A stretch of 64,000 nucleotides of DNA from an uncultured Lachnospiraceae bacterium (GCA_944380605.1 CALWIA010000010.1:62001-126000), one strand, 5' to 3'; positions 52,467 through 62,519 are shown, counted from the stretch's first letter. The notes: a model not told the origin generated them from the sequence alone. Numbers and translations are program-made.

Positions 52467-53525
52467 TTATTTCACGTCAAATTTGTAAATGGTTGTAGTC
52501 TTGTACTCCTCGCCCGCTTTCAGAATGGGGGAAGCAAACTGGGGCTTGTTGGCCGCGTCCGGGAAATACTGGGTCTCAAAGCAGTATCCCGGCCGGTCTT
52601 TGTAGACGGCGCCGCCCTTGCCCGTATCGGTGTTCAGGGAATTGGCGGTGTACAGCTGCACGCCCGGCAGATCGGTATACACTTCCATGAGGCGGCCGCT
52701 TTTTTCATCCCAGGCTTTGGCGGAAAGGGCCAGTTCGCCCGGCGCGTGGTTTAACGCCCAGTTGTGGTCGTAGCCGCCGGCCTGCTTTAAGGGCTCGTAG
52801 TCCGCCCCGATATCCCGGGACAGAGGCTTCATCTCGGTAAAGTCCATGGGCGTGCCTTTGACCGGAACCAGTTCCCCGGTGGGAATGGAATCCGCGTCGG
52901 TAATGGTAAAGAAATCCGCGTCCACCCAGACCTGCTGGTCCATGGCGCAGCCGCTGTCGTGGCCCGCCAGGTTAAAGTAGGCGTGGTTGGTGAAGTTGGC
53001 GATGGTATCCGCGTCCGCCACTAGATGATAGTCCAGCTTCAGGCTGTTGTCCGGCGTCAGGGTGTAGGAAACCGCGATGTTGGCATTGCCCGGATAGCCC
53101 TGGTCTCCGGCGGGACTGAACAGGGAGAAGGTGATCTTCGTGCCCAGGCCGTCCTCTTCCACCGACGCGTCCCAGAGGCGCTCCCTGTAAAAATGAGGAC
53201 CGCTGTGCAGGTTGTGGCGTCCGGCGGAGTTTTTCTCCAGCACGTAGGTGATGCCGTCGATGGTCAGGCGGGCATTGCCGATGCGGTTGGCGTTGCGGCC
53301 CACCGGCTCTCCCGGATGGCCGGGGCCGGTCAGAATATGGTCTACCGTATCATAGCCCAGCACCACGTCGGCCATGCGGCCTTCCCGGTCCGGCACCATC
53401 ATGGTCAGCCAGATGGCGCCCAGGTTGGTAAAGGACGCGGACACCCCCTGTTCATTGGTCAGCGTATAGCGGTACACCGGCTCCCCGGCTGCCGTGCGGC
53501 CGAATTCTGTTTTTGTGTAACCCAT
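52467..53525 (-). CDS. galM: Aldose 1-epimerase
   Basis: Interconverts alpha and beta anomers of galactose and other aldoses. The 352-residue protein has the catalytic His in NFTNHAYFNLAGH near 175-187 and the catalytic Glu in CFETQYFPDAAN near 317. AAGGAGG precedes the ATG. It stands between asd and topB on the same strand, with no Leloir-pathway genes nearby, so its role may be general sugar use. Confidence 0.93.
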   Translation of the reverse strand: MGYTKTEFGRTAAGEPVYRYTLTNEQGVSASFTNLGAIWLTMMVPDREGRMADVVLGYDTVDHILTGPGHPGEPVGRNANRIGNARLTIDGITYVLEKNSAGRHNLHSGPHFYRERLWDASVEEDGLGTKITFSLFSPAGDQGYPGNANIAVSYTLTPDNSLKLDYHLVADADTIANFTNHAYFNLAGHDSGCAMDQQVWVDADFFTITDADSIPTGELVPVKGTPMDFTEMKPLSRDIGADYEPLKQAGGYDHNWALNHAPGELALSAKAWDEKSGRLMEVYTDLPGVQLYTANSLNTDTGKGGAVYKDRPGYCFETQYFPDAANKPQFASPILKAGEEYKTTTIYKFDVK

Positions 53526-53538
53526 ACTGCACTCCTCC

Positions 53539-54624
53539 TTATTTTGCCTGAATATATCCCCGGGCAGTCAGAAGCTCCGCGCACAGCACCGCGCCGCCGG
53601 CAGCTCCCCGCACCGTGTTGTGGGACAGGCCCACAAATTTGTAATCGTAAACCGTATCCTCCCGAAGGCGTCCGATGGACACGCCCATGCCCCGTTCAAA
53701 ATCCACGTCCAGGGCCACCTGGGGACGGTTGTCCTCTTCCAGATACTGGATAAACTGCGCCGGCGCGCTGGGAAGCTTCAGTTCCTGAGGCACGCCTTTA
53801 AAGGTTACCAGTTTTTCAATCAGCTGCTCTTTGGACGGCTTTTTGCGGAATTTGACAAACACCGCCGCCGTATGGCCGTTGAGCACCGGCACCCGGATAC
53901 ACTGACAGGTAATCACCGGCGAGGACGCCTTGACGATCTGCCCGTTTTCAATGGTTCCCCACAGCCGCAGCGGCTCCTGCTCGCTCTTTTCCTCTTCGCC
54001 GCCGATGTAGGGAATGATATTGCCTTCCATCTCCGGCCAGTCCTTAAAGGTCTTGCCGGCTCCGGAAATGGCCTGATACGTGGTGGCCACCACCTCGTAG
54101 GGCTCAAATTCCTTCCACGCCGTCAGCGCCGGCGCGTAGCTCTGAATGGAGCAGTTGGGCTTGACGGCCACAAAGCCCCGGCGGGTGCCCAGACGCTTCT
54201 GCTGGAAGGGAATCACGTCAAAGTGCTCCGGATTGATCTCCGGCACCACCATGGGCACGTCCGGCGTCCAGCGATGGGCGCTGTTGTTGGACACCACCGG
54301 CGTCTCCGTCTTCGCGTAGGCGTCTTCAATGGCCCGGATCTCTTCCTTGGTCATGTCCACGGCGCTGAACACAAAATCCACCTGGGAAGCTACCGCCTCC
54401 ACCTCGTTGACGTTAAGCACCTTCTGGTTCTTGACCGCTTCCGGCATAGGCGTATCCATTTTCCAGCGTCCGCCTACCGCCTCCTCGTAGGTTTTGCCGG
54501 CGGAACGGGGGCTGGCCGCCACCGCGGCCACTTCATACCAGGGATGGTTCTCCAGAAGCGCCAGAAACCGCTGTCCCACCATGCCGGTGGCGCCTAACAC
54601 TCCAACTTTCAGTTTTTTATCCAT
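53539..54624 (-). CDS. asd: Aspartate-semialdehyde dehydrogenase
   Basis: Reduces aspartyl phosphate to the semialdehyde, feeding lysine/DAP, threonine and methionine synthesis. The 361-residue protein has the NADP-binding GVLGATGMVGQRFLALL near 8-24, the catalytic Cys in VKPNCSIQ near 155, and GHTAAVFVKF with the catalytic His near 248. The PNCSIQ context and length mark the fungal/archaeal-type branch, which also occurs in Clostridia. Its DAP product would supply MurE. A promoter lies upstream. Confidence 0.95.
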   Translation of the reverse strand: MDKKLKVGVLGATGMVGQRFLALLENHPWYEVAAVAASPRSAGKTYEEAVGGRWKMDTPMPEAVKNQKVLNVNEVEAVASQVDFVFSAVDMTKEEIRAIEDAYAKTETPVVSNNSAHRWTPDVPMVVPEINPEHFDVIPFQQKRLGTRRGFVAVKPNCSIQSYAPALTAWKEFEPYEVVATTYQAISGAGKTFKDWPEMEGNIIPYIGGEEEKSEQEPLRLWGTIENGQIVKASSPVITCQCIRVPVLNGHTAAVFVKFRKKPSKEQLIEKLVTFKGVPQELKLPSAPAQFIQYLEEDNRPQVALDVDFERGMGVSIGRLREDTVYDYKFVGLSHNTVRGAAGGAVLCAELLTARGYIQAK

Positions 54625-54659
54625 AGTCCAGACTCCTTCTTTTCTCGTAGTTATGTCTT

Positions 54660-54688
54660 ATCCTATACCATGGGCTGTGAAATTGCAA
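54660..54688 (-). promoter_or_regulatory. Probable promoter of asd
   Basis: TTGCAA (54683-54688), 17 bases, TAGGAT (54660-54665). The -10 is only a moderate match. Confidence 0.5.
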
Positions 54689-54696
54689 CCGTTTTT

Positions 54697-55419
54697 CTAT
54701 TCCAGGGACAGGGCCACCTGCATCATATCGGTAAAGGTCTTCTCCCTTTCCTGGGCTGTCGTAGCCTCTCCGGTCACCGTGGAATCCGATATGGTCACCA
54801 TGCACAGCGCCCTGGCTCCCGCCGCCGCGGCGTTGGCATACAGAGCCGCCGCTTCCATTTCCACCGCCAGCACGCCCATATCCGCCCAGGTCATGCCGCC
54901 GGCCGCCGGCTTTGCCGGTCCGTAAAACATGTCGGAACTGACCACATTGCCCACGTGATAGGACAGCCCCATGGACCGGGCCGCCGCCACCGCCTGTTCC
55001 AGCAGTTCGTAGCTGGCGATGCAGGAATAATCGCCCGGAAGTCCCAGAAGCCGCACGTAGTTGGACGTGGTGCAGGCGCCCATGGCAAATACCAGGTCCC
55101 GGATCTTCGTCTTTTCCGTCAGGGCTCCGGCGGTTCCCACCCGGATCAGGTTCCGGCAGCCGTAGAAATGAATCAGTTCATAGGAATAAATGCCCATGGA
55201 CGGGCAGCCCATGCCGGTGCCCATAACCGAAACCGGCCTGCCTTCATACCGGCCGGTAAACCCCAGCATATTCCGGGTGGCGTTGAACTGTTTTACATCT
55301 GTGAGAAAATGGTCCGCGATATACCGGGCCCGCAGCGGGTCTCCCGGCAGCAGAATGGTTTCGGCAATCTCTCCCGCAAGGGCCTCGATATGGGGCGTGG
55401 GTACATTGGGATTCGGCAT
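54697..55419 (-). CDS. deoD: Purine-nucleoside phosphorylase, DeoD type
   Basis: Phosphorolyses purine (deoxy)nucleosides to base and (deoxy)ribose 1-phosphate. The 240-residue protein has PTPHIEALAGEIAETILLPGDPLRARYIAD at 7-36 (phosphate site), GTGMGCPSMGIYSYEL near 67, VEMEAAALYANAAA near 183 and ISDSTVTGE near 206 with the catalytic Asp. This is the hexameric bacterial form. AAGGAGG precedes the ATG. It complements pdp and deoC in the window, though it lies far from them. Confidence 0.96.
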   Translation of the reverse strand: MPNPNVPTPHIEALAGEIAETILLPGDPLRARYIADHFLTDVKQFNATRNMLGFTGRYEGRPVSVMGTGMGCPSMGIYSYELIHFYGCRNLIRVGTAGALTEKTKIRDLVFAMGACTTSNYVRLLGLPGDYSCIASYELLEQAVAAARSMGLSYHVGNVVSSDMFYGPAKPAAGGMTWADMGVLAVEMEAAALYANAAAAGARALCMVTISDSTVTGEATTAQEREKTFTDMMQVALSLE

Positions 55420-55440
55420 AAAACGTTCCTCCTTTTCTTT

Positions 55441-57672
55441 TTAAAGACGGACTTTGGTTCCCTTTCCATCCCGCTTCGCCGTCCGCAGGCGGTTCAGCTG
55501 GATCTCTTTTTTCTTATACACCGCGGTGTGGTCTTCCTGCACCAGATACAGCGCTTCCAGCCGGTCCTCCGGCTCCAGCCGGATGCCCCGCACACCCCGG
55601 GAATTTTTCTTCATCTCGGAAATTTCCTCCGAGGAAAACCGCAGGAAATATCCGCCGGCGGTCTGCAGCACCACGTCGCCCTCGCCGGCAAAACGCACCG
55701 CCGCCAGCCGGTCTTCCTCCTGCAGCTTGGTGGCCGCCACCAGCCGGTTGGCCGTCAAAAACTCTTCCGCCGGCACCCGCTTCACCAGGCCCATCTCCGT
55801 GGCAAACAGCAGGCTCTTTCCCTGCATCTGCTCCTGGCAGGAGACAAACAGCACCCGCTCCTTCGTGCCGTCGAACCGGCTTAAATTGTCCAGCGGCTGT
55901 CCCCGGTCCCGCAGCTTCGCCATGGGAATGTCCGCCGCCTTTACCTGCAGCATGTTTCCCGTATCCGTAAACAGGCAGATCCGGTCCGTGCTCATGCACC
56001 GCACCGTCCAGACGTTTTCCGTTTCCACCGTCTCCTGGTTCCTTTCGTAGGTGGAACGGTCCAGCAGCCGGCAGTAGCCGAAGCGGTCCATGACGAAGAC
56101 CACCTCCTGTACCTGCACCGGTTCCTCGGTATACACCGCCTCTTTCTCGTCTTCCAGGTCCGTCATGCGGATCATGGCAAATTCTTCCTTAATGGCCTCC
56201 AGATCCTCCAGAATCACCTGGTTCATCCGGCTGCGGTCTTCCAGAATCCGGCTGTATTCCCGGATTTTCTTAAGGGTTTCCTTGTGCTCCTTTTCCAGCG
56301 CCAGAATCTCCAGACCGATCAGGCGGTACAGCCGCATCTCCAGAATGGCCGTGGCCTGCTTTTCTGTAAAGTGCAGTTCTCTAGCCTCTTTTTCAAGTTC
56401 CGGCGTCCGGAACCGGATCCCCTCCGTTTCCCCGCAGGTCAGGCACTGCCTGGCCTCCTTCAGGCTTTTGGAGCCCCGCAGAACGGCGATAATCAGGTCG
56501 ATGACGTCGCAGGCCGCGATCAGGCCTTCCTGGATCTCCTTCTTCTCCTGTTCCTTTTCCAGCAGCACCTGATACTTGCGGGTATTGTTCTTGTACTGGA
56601 AATCCAGATAATTTTTCAGAATGCCCCGGAGGTTTAAGGTCTCCGGCCTGCCGTCCGCGATGGCCAGCATGTTGACGCCGTAGGTATCCTCCAGCTTGGT
56701 CTTCTTGTAGAGGATGTTTTTGATTTTCTCCACATCGGCATCCTTTTTCAGTTCCAGGACGATGCGGATTCCCTCTTTGCTGGACTGGTTGGAAATGTCC
56801 GTCACGTCCGGCAGCTTTTTGCTCTCCGCCAGCTCCGCCACATCCATCAGGAACTTGTTGATGCCGGCGCCGATCATGGTGTAGGGGATTTCTTTGATAA
56901 TCAGCTTATCCTTGTCGCTTTTTCTCCTGCCCAGCTCCACTTCCACCCGGCCCCGCAGGCGGATTTTGCCGGTGCCGGTCTCGTAGATCTGCAGCAGGTC
57001 CTTTTTATTGGCAATGATGCCGCCGGTGGGAAAATCCGGCCCCGGCATCCATTTCATCAGTTCTTCCATGGAAATCTCCGGATTGGCGATGTAGGCCTTT
57101 ACCGCGTCGATCACTTCTCCCAGATTGTGGGGCGGAATGCTGGTGCTCATGCCTACGGCGATGCCCTCGGCGCCGTTGATCAGCAGGTTGGGCACCCGCA
57201 CCGGCAGCACCTCCGGCTCCTTTTCCGTCTCATCGTAGTTGGGCACAAAGTCCACGGTCTTGTCCAAGTCTTTTAAATACACCTCTTCCGCGAACTTTTC
57301 CAGCCTGGCTTCCGTATACCGCATGGCGGCGGCTCCGTCGCCTTCGATGGAACCGAAATTGCCGTGGCCATCGATCAGGGCCATGCCCTTTTTGAAACTC
57401 TGGGACATCACCACCAGGGTATCGTATATGGAACTGTCGCCGTGGGGATGGTATTTACCCATGGTATCGCCGACGATACGGGCGGATTTCCGATGGGGCT
57501 TGTCGTGGCCCAGCTTCAGTTCGCTCATATCGTACAGCACGCGGCGCTGCACCGGCTTTAAGCCGTCTCTGGCGTCGGGAATGGCTCTGGCCGTAATGAC
57601 GCTCATGGAGTAGTTCATGTAGCTGCGCTGCATCTCTTCTGAATATTCAGTGGTAACGATCTTTTCAGCCAT
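55441..57672 (-). CDS. parC: DNA topoisomerase IV/gyrase-like subunit A
   Basis: A 743-residue type IIA topoisomerase subunit that cuts and rejoins DNA. It begins with [31 protein letters not shown], has the quinolone-resistance region [13 protein letters not shown] near 76-88, and the catalytic Tyr in [10 protein letters not shown] near 117. The C-terminal half lacks the GyrA-box QRRGGKG, which suggests topoisomerase IV (ParC) rather than gyrase. A true gyrA-gyrB pair is not in the window, so the parC name is an inference. It follows parE by 25 bases. Confidence 0.88.
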   Translation of the reverse strand: MAEKIVTTEYSEEMQRSYMNYSMSVITARAIPDARDGLKPVQRRVLYDMSELKLGHDKPHRKSARIVGDTMGKYHPHGDSSIYDTLVVMSQSFKKGMALIDGHGNFGSIEGDGAAAMRYTEARLEKFAEEVYLKDLDKTVDFVPNYDETEKEPEVLPVRVPNLLINGAEGIAVGMSTSIPPHNLGEVIDAVKAYIANPEISMEELMKWMPGPDFPTGGIIANKKDLLQIYETGTGKIRLRGRVEVELGRRKSDKDKLIIKEIPYTMIGAGINKFLMDVAELAESKKLPDVTDISNQSSKEGIRIVLELKKDADVEKIKNILYKKTKLEDTYGVNMLAIADGRPETLNLRGILKNYLDFQYKNNTRKYQVLLEKEQEKKEIQEGLIAACDVIDLIIAVLRGSKSLKEARQCLTCGETEGIRFRTPELEKEARELHFTEKQATAILEMRLYRLIGLEILALEKEHKETLKKIREYSRILEDRSRMNQVILEDLEAIKEEFAMIRMTDLEDEKEAVYTEEPVQVQEVVFVMDRFGYCRLLDRSTYERNQETVETENVWTVRCMSTDRICLFTDTGNMLQVKAADIPMAKLRDRGQPLDNLSRFDGTKERVLFVSCQEQMQGKSLLFATEMGLVKRVPAEEFLTANRLVAATKLQEEDRLAAVRFAGEGDVVLQTAGGYFLRFSSEEISEMKKNSRGVRGIRLEPEDRLEALYLVQEDHTAVYKKKEIQLNRLRTAKRDGKGTKVRL

Positions 57673-57697
57673 GTCTCATCCTCGTTTCCTGTCGGTT

Positions 57698-59617
57698 TTA
57701 CGCGTCGATTTCCGCCTCGTCGGCGTGATCGTAAATAAACTGCCTTCTGGGGGCCACGTCGCTGCCCATAAGCATTTCCGTGACTTCCGACGCCATCCGG
57801 GCGTCCTCGATCTCCACCCGCTTCAGCACCCGGTTTTCCGGGTCCAGCGTGGTTTCCCACAGCTGAGCGGCGTCCATCTCGCCCAGGCCCTTGTACCGCT
57901 GCAGAATAAAATCGCCCTTGTGGGTCTTCCGGTACTTTTCCAGTTCCCGTTCGTCGTACAGATACTGTTCCGGTCCCTTCTTGGGAATCACCTTAAACAG
58001 CGGCGGCATGGCGATGTACACATGGCCGTTGTAGATCAGTTCCGGCATGAACCGGTATAAAAAGGTCAGCAGCAGGGTGTCGATATGGCTTCCGTCCACG
58101 TCCGCGTCGGTCATGAGAATAATCTTGTGGTACCGCAGTTTGCTGATGTCAAAATCGTTGCCGTAGCCTTCGGAAAAGCCGCAGCCGAAGGCGTTGATCA
58201 TGGTCTTGATCTCCGCGTTGGCCAGCACCTTGTCAATGGAGGCCTTTTCCACGTTGAGAATCTTGCCCCGGATGGGCAGGATGGCCTGGTACATCCGATC
58301 TCTGGCAGATTTGGCGGAGCCGCCGGCAGAATCTCCCTCTACAATAAAAATCTCGCATTTTTCCGCGTCCCGGCTTTCGCAGTTGGCCAGCTTTCCGTTG
58401 CTGTCGAAGGAGAAGCGGGACTTGGTCAGCAGATTGGTCTTGGCCTTTTCCTCCGCCCGGCGGATCTTGGCCGACTTTTCCGCGCAGCCGATGACCCCTT
58501 TGAGCACTTCCAGGTTGCGGTCAAAGTACAGCTGCAGTTCGTCTCCCGTAATGGAAAAAACCGCCCGGGTGGCGTCGGCGCTGGCCAGCTTGGTCTTGGT
58601 CTGTCCTTCAAAAATCGGATCCGGATGCTTCACCGCCACAATGGCCGTCATGCCGTTTCTGGTGTCGGCGCCGGTAAATTTGGCGTCCTTGTCTTTTAAG
58701 ATGCCCAGTTCCTTGGCGTAATTGTTGATCAGCATGGTAAAGCGGGTTTTAAAGCCCACCAGATGGGTGCCGCCTTCCTGGGTGAAAATGTTGTTGCAGA
58801 AGCCCAGAATGTTTTCCTCAAAGGTATCCACGAACTGAAACGCCGCTTCCACCTGAATGCCGTCCGCTTCCCCTTTAAAGTAAATGGGATCGTGCACCGG
58901 CGTCTTGCCGGCGTTGAGTTCCTTTACGTAGGCCACAATGCCCTCCGGCTCCGAGTAGACCCGGGTCTCTTCCTCCCCCGGCCGGCGGTTGGCATAGGTG
59001 ATGGTCAGCCCCGGATTCAGATACGCCGTCTCGTGGAGCCGGCTTTTCAGCCATTCGGCCTTGAACCGGGTCTTTTCAAAAATCTCCCCGTCCGGCAGGA
59101 AGTTGATCTCCGTGCCGGTCTCCTTGGTCTTTCCCAGCACCGGCAGCAGGCCGTCCTGCAGTTCCACCGCCGGCACCCCTCTCTCATAGGCGTCGTGGTA
59201 GATTTTGCCGTCCTGATACACGTTGACGCGCATCCGCTCCGACAGGGCGTTGACCACCGACGAACCCACGCCGTGTAGTCCGCCGCTGGTCTTGTAGGCC
59301 TGGTTGTCAAATTTGCCGCCGGCGTGCAGCGTCGTAAACACCACCCGCTCCGCGGAGACCCCTTTGGCGTGCATGCCCACGGGAATGCCGCGGCCGCTGT
59401 CCCGCACCGTGCAGGAGCCGTCCGCTTCCAGTGTGACCCAAATCTGGCTGCAGTACCCCGCCAGGTGTTCGTCCACCGCGTTGTCCAGGATTTCATAGAT
59501 CAGATGGTTGAGACCCTTGGTCCCTACGCTTCCGATATACATGCCCGGCCGTTTCCGGACCGCCTCCAGTCCCTCCAGCACCGTAATGCTGTCGGCGTTG
59601 TATTGTGCCTTTGCCAT
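57698..59617 (-). CDS. parE: DNA topoisomerase IV/gyrase-like subunit B
   Basis: The ATPase subunit, 639 residues. It starts MAKAQYNADSITVLEGLEAVRKRPGMYIGS, and has EILDNAVDEHLAGY near 39, GRGIPVGMHAKG near 77, GLHGVGSSVVNALSE near 117, the TOPRIM motif EGDSAGGSAKSARDR near 430 and DADVDGSHI near 503. GGAGGAA precedes the ATG. The pair with an A subunit lacking the GyrA-box favours ParE; the name would be gyrB if no other pair exists in the genome. I see no sure promoter in the 165 bases upstream. Confidence 0.88.
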   Translation of the reverse strand: MAKAQYNADSITVLEGLEAVRKRPGMYIGSVGTKGLNHLIYEILDNAVDEHLAGYCSQIWVTLEADGSCTVRDSGRGIPVGMHAKGVSAERVVFTTLHAGGKFDNQAYKTSGGLHGVGSSVVNALSERMRVNVYQDGKIYHDAYERGVPAVELQDGLLPVLGKTKETGTEINFLPDGEIFEKTRFKAEWLKSRLHETAYLNPGLTITYANRRPGEEETRVYSEPEGIVAYVKELNAGKTPVHDPIYFKGEADGIQVEAAFQFVDTFEENILGFCNNIFTQEGGTHLVGFKTRFTMLINNYAKELGILKDKDAKFTGADTRNGMTAIVAVKHPDPIFEGQTKTKLASADATRAVFSITGDELQLYFDRNLEVLKGVIGCAEKSAKIRRAEEKAKTNLLTKSRFSFDSNGKLANCESRDAEKCEIFIVEGDSAGGSAKSARDRMYQAILPIRGKILNVEKASIDKVLANAEIKTMINAFGCGFSEGYGNDFDISKLRYHKIILMTDADVDGSHIDTLLLTFLYRFMPELIYNGHVYIAMPPLFKVIPKKGPEQYLYDERELEKYRKTHKGDFILQRYKGLGEMDAAQLWETTLDPENRVLKRVEIEDARMASEVTEMLMGSDVAPRRQFIYDHADEAEIDA

Positions 59618-59782
59618 ATGTTCCTCCGCAAGCGAAATTTTATTCTATTCGGCACGCCGCGCGGCCCCGCGCGTAAAAAAGCCTCTGAATCATACAGCAA
59701 GCCTGGAAAGCCCGGACGCGGATGGCGCGGCCGGTGCGCATCAGAAAAACGCGGACGGCGGCAGAATGCCGAAAAAAATAAA

Positions 59783-59853
59783 AGCACGTGACGGGAATCG
59801 AACCCGCCTCTCCAGCTTGGGAAGCTGGCGTTCTACCGATGAACTACACATGC
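59783..59853 (-). tRNA. tRNA-Gly (anticodon CCC)
   Basis: 71 bases with acceptor stem GCATGTG/CACGTGC containing one T-G pair, anticodon loop TTCCCAA and T-loop GGTTCGATTCC. CCA is not encoded. The T-rich run TTTTATTTTTTT follows directly and may terminate transcription. The 333-base gap 59618-59950 holds this gene, its promoter and the nrdJ terminator. Confidence 0.97.
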
Positions 59854-59867
59854 TTAAAAACAAAATT

Positions 59868-59895
59868 ATTATATCATATTTCCCCCAAAATGCAA
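59868..59895 (-). promoter_or_regulatory. Promoter of tRNA-Gly
   Basis: TTGCAT (59890-59895), 16 bases, TATAAT (59868-59873); it starts about eight bases ahead of the tRNA. Confidence 0.75.
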
Positions 59896-59896
59896 G

Positions 59897-59930
59897 GAGA
59901 AAATGCGGCGGGGAAAGCTGCCCCGCCGCA
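59897..59930 (-). terminator. Terminator after nrdJ
   Basis: TGCGGCGGGG and CCCCGCCGCA form a perfect 10-bp stem with a 7-base loop, followed by TTTT. Confidence 0.85.
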
Positions 59931-59950
59931 CGGCGTCTCCCGGTTCTTTC

Positions 59951-62215
59951 TTACATGCACTTGCTCCATCCGCAGCTCTTGCAGATGTTGCAGCCACCTT
60001 CAAAAATCAGAGGTTCTCCGCATTCCGGACACAGCGGCCGGTCCTTTTTCAGGCTGACGGCCCTGGGCTTCTCCGGCTTTTTCATCACCGGCACCTGGTT
60101 CTTGTTCCGATGGGCGATTTCCATCTGCACTTCGTTGTACATATCCAGCAGCGCGTTGCCCACCGCCATGGGACAGCAGGCGCCCTTGCTGGTATCTCCC
60201 TTGGTGGCCTTGCGCACCGTGTAGGACGGGCAGGAGCCGGTGGAGTTGAGCTGGTCGATGATGGTGTAGATATCCACGCCGCCCCGGGCGCTGATGGAAA
60301 TCATCCGGGACAGGCCGATCATAAAGTTGTTGCAGCCGCCGGTGGAGCCTTTGCTAAGGTAGATCTCCAGCAGCGCTCCCGTATGGGGATCAAACAGCGC
60401 GATGCAGTGCAGGCTGCCGCAGCCGGTAATCAGCTTGCGTTTTTTGCCCACCACATCGTCGGTTACCAGAATGATCTCGCCCCGGGCCAGGCCCTCTCCC
60501 GCTTTGGCCACCGGCTTGGTGTCGGTAGACAGAATCGACGTGCGCCGGCATCCATCCCGGAAAATGGTAATGCCCTTCAGTCCCTTTTCATAGGCGTACA
60601 AATACAGATCCTCGGTCTCTTCCACAGTGAAGTGGGAAGGCACGTTGACCGTAGAACTGATAGAGGCGTCAATGTGGTTCTGCCACGCCGCCTGCATGTC
60701 GATGCGCTGATGGTATTCCAGGGTCATGGCGGTGACAAAATACTCCGGCAGGTCCCGGTCGTCCTGGATCTTGTGGTCCCGCATATACTGCTCCACGATC
60801 TTGGTGTACACCTTGTAGTATACGTCGCTGCCGTGGAGGGACTCGGTCTTGCGCTCGTAATAATTTGCGTAAATCGGCTCGATGCCGCCGGAAATTCCCA
60901 GCATGGTAGACAGGGTTCCCGTCGGCGCGATGGTCAGCAGCTGGGAGTTGCGCAGGCCGTACTTGCGCACCAGCTCCGCCGTGGCCTCCGATGCGTTGGC
61001 CTTAAAATACGGCGTTTCCATAATGTCGTCGATGGAGCACCGGGGATAAGCGCCCAGTTCCTTTGCCAGCAGCGCCGAAGAGGCCATTGCCGTATCTGCC
61101 ATGGCAAAGCCGATCTGATCGCTGAGGGACAGGGCTTCTTCCGAACCGTAGGTGATGCCCAGCTTGATCATCATGTCCGCCAGGCCCATGATGCCCAGGC
61201 CGATCTGACGCCAGTCGGATACGCTGTCCTGCTGTTCCTTTAACGGGTGCAGCGGCAGTCCCTCTTCCAGCACCTCGTTCAGCGCTCGGACGGAAGCGCG
61301 GACGCACTTTTTAAATCCTTCAAAATCAAAAGACGCGTGATCCGTAAAGGGATCCCGGACAAACTCCGCCAGGTTGATGCTGCCCAGCAGGCAGCTGCCG
61401 CCGGCGGGAAGGGGCTCCTCGGCGCAGGGATTGACCCCGGCGTAGGAGAAATCCTTGGTATTGCTCAGCAGGTTCCATTCCTTCACCCGGTCCCAGAACA
61501 GGGCGCCCGGTTCCGCGTAGTCCCAGTTGACCTCCGCGATGTGGTGGAACAGCTCTCTGGCCTGTATCTCCCGGCGGATCTCCTCTCCTGTGGCCTTCCG
61601 GCGGTAATACAGTTCAAACGGCTGGTTGTTTTTCACCGCTTCCATAAATTCCCGGCTGATGCGCACGGAAATATTGGCCTTGGTCACCTTGTTTAAGTCG
61701 GTTTTCAGATTGACGAACTCCACCACGTCCGGATGGGCGCAGTCGATGGAGATCATCAGCGCTCCCCGGCGGCCGTTCTGTCCGATCAGCTCCGTCACCA
61801 GGGAATACAGATCCATAAAGGATACCGCGCCGCTGGTTTCCTTGGCCGCGTTGTTGATCTTCGCTCCCCGGGGGCTCAGTCCCGAGATGTCCACGCCGCA
61901 TCCGCCGCCGTAGCTGTAGGTGCGGGCCAGCTTCTTGGCACACTCGAAAATGCTCTCAATATCGTCTTCCGGCGGCTCCACCACATAACAGTTGGAAAGG
62001 CTGACTTTTCTGCCCTGATACTCCAGACCGCGGTTGGAGAGAATCCGGCCGCCGAACAGGAACTTCTTTTCCCGGATCAGCTGGGCGATTTCCTCGTTGC
62101 CCGCCGTAATGCGTCCCAGCCACTGTTCAAAGTTTTCTTCTCCGTCCCGATACTTCTTATTCCATATGTCGATCCCCAGCTGATTATCTTTTCCAAGCCA
62201 CTCCTCTAATTCCAT
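59951..62215 (-). CDS. nrdJ: Adenosylcobalamin-dependent ribonucleotide reductase (class II)
   Basis: Makes deoxyribonucleotides for DNA synthesis using coenzyme B12 as radical source. The 754-residue protein has SLSNCYVVEPPEDD near 72, SYGGGCGVDISGLSPRGAKI near 95-114, NPCAEEPLPAGGSC near 265 with the radical-site Cys, and PTGTLSTMLGISGGIEP near 427. A TSCPB-type domain and a C-terminal zinc ribbon (CPECGE...CKSCGWSKC) with reducing cysteines end the protein. AGAGGAGA precedes the ATG. Control is likely by NrdR; the boxes are described separately. Confidence 0.93.
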   Translation of the reverse strand: MELEEWLGKDNQLGIDIWNKKYRDGEENFEQWLGRITAGNEEIAQLIREKKFLFGGRILSNRGLEYQGRKVSLSNCYVVEPPEDDIESIFECAKKLARTYSYGGGCGVDISGLSPRGAKINNAAKETSGAVSFMDLYSLVTELIGQNGRRGALMISIDCAHPDVVEFVNLKTDLNKVTKANISVRISREFMEAVKNNQPFELYYRRKATGEEIRREIQARELFHHIAEVNWDYAEPGALFWDRVKEWNLLSNTKDFSYAGVNPCAEEPLPAGGSCLLGSINLAEFVRDPFTDHASFDFEGFKKCVRASVRALNEVLEEGLPLHPLKEQQDSVSDWRQIGLGIMGLADMMIKLGITYGSEEALSLSDQIGFAMADTAMASSALLAKELGAYPRCSIDDIMETPYFKANASEATAELVRKYGLRNSQLLTIAPTGTLSTMLGISGGIEPIYANYYERKTESLHGSDVYYKVYTKIVEQYMRDHKIQDDRDLPEYFVTAMTLEYHQRIDMQAAWQNHIDASISSTVNVPSHFTVEETEDLYLYAYEKGLKGITIFRDGCRRTSILSTDTKPVAKAGEGLARGEIILVTDDVVGKKRKLITGCGSLHCIALFDPHTGALLEIYLSKGSTGGCNNFMIGLSRMISISARGGVDIYTIIDQLNSTGSCPSYTVRKATKGDTSKGACCPMAVGNALLDMYNEVQMEIAHRNKNQVPVMKKPEKPRAVSLKKDRPLCPECGEPLIFEGGCNICKSCGWSKCM

Positions 62216-62241
62216 ATCGTCTCCTCTTTCATCTGTAAATT

Positions 62242-62288
62242 CCGCAATATATTGTGTGCTTCACTTATACTATCACGATATATAGACA
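62242..62288 (-). promoter_or_regulatory. Two NrdR-box-like sites at nrdJ
   Basis: Reading on the minus strand, a site resembling the ACACwATATATwGTGT consensus lies at 62242-62257 (ACACAATATATTGCGG, 13 of 16 matches) and a weaker one at 62273-62288 (TGTCTATATATCGTGA, 11 of 16). Start-to-start spacing is 31 bases, about three helical turns, as usual for NrdR pairs. Confidence 0.75.
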
Positions 62289-62295
62289 GTTTCAA
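62267..62295 (-). promoter_or_regulatory. SigA promoter of nrdJ
   Basis: TTGAAA (62290-62295), 17 bases, TAGTAT (62267-62272). The distal NrdR-like box fills the spacer and the proximal box lies just past the start site, an ideal repressor arrangement. Confidence 0.8.
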
Positions 62296-62388
62296 GAGGG
62301 ATTTGGATCGTTTTTAATTTAACAGGGAATCGGGGGTCCGGATGCCCGCCGATGCAGGCACGGCGGCCGCCCGGCCGGCGGACCGCAC

Positions 62389-62418
62389 AAAAAAAAATCC
62401 CGCGCACCGCAGGATTTT
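62389..62418 (-). terminator. Terminator of the tRNA cluster
   Basis: AAATCCTGCG and CGCGGGATTT pair around GTG with one wobble, followed by a long T run on the minus strand. Confidence 0.85.
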
Positions 62419-62425
62419 AAACAAA

Positions 62426-62498
62426 AGCCATTGACGTGATTCGAACACGCGACCCCTTCATTACGAGTGAAGTGCTCTACCGGCTGAGCTACAATGGC
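62426..62498 (-). tRNA. tRNA-Thr (anticodon CGT)
   Basis: 73 bases with acceptor stem GCCATTG/CAATGGC, anticodon loop CTCGTAA and T-loop TGTTCGAATCA. CCA is not encoded. Last tRNA of the Pro-Glu-Thr cluster; reads ACG codons. Confidence 0.97.
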
Positions 62499-62519
62499 AC
62501 ATAAATTTTCGTAAAAATT

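Noticed and set aside
62216-62300. Cobalamin riboswitch ahead of nrdJ
   Set aside because: The leader from the predicted start is only about 50 bases, too short for a B12 aptamer; NrdR-like boxes are seen instead.
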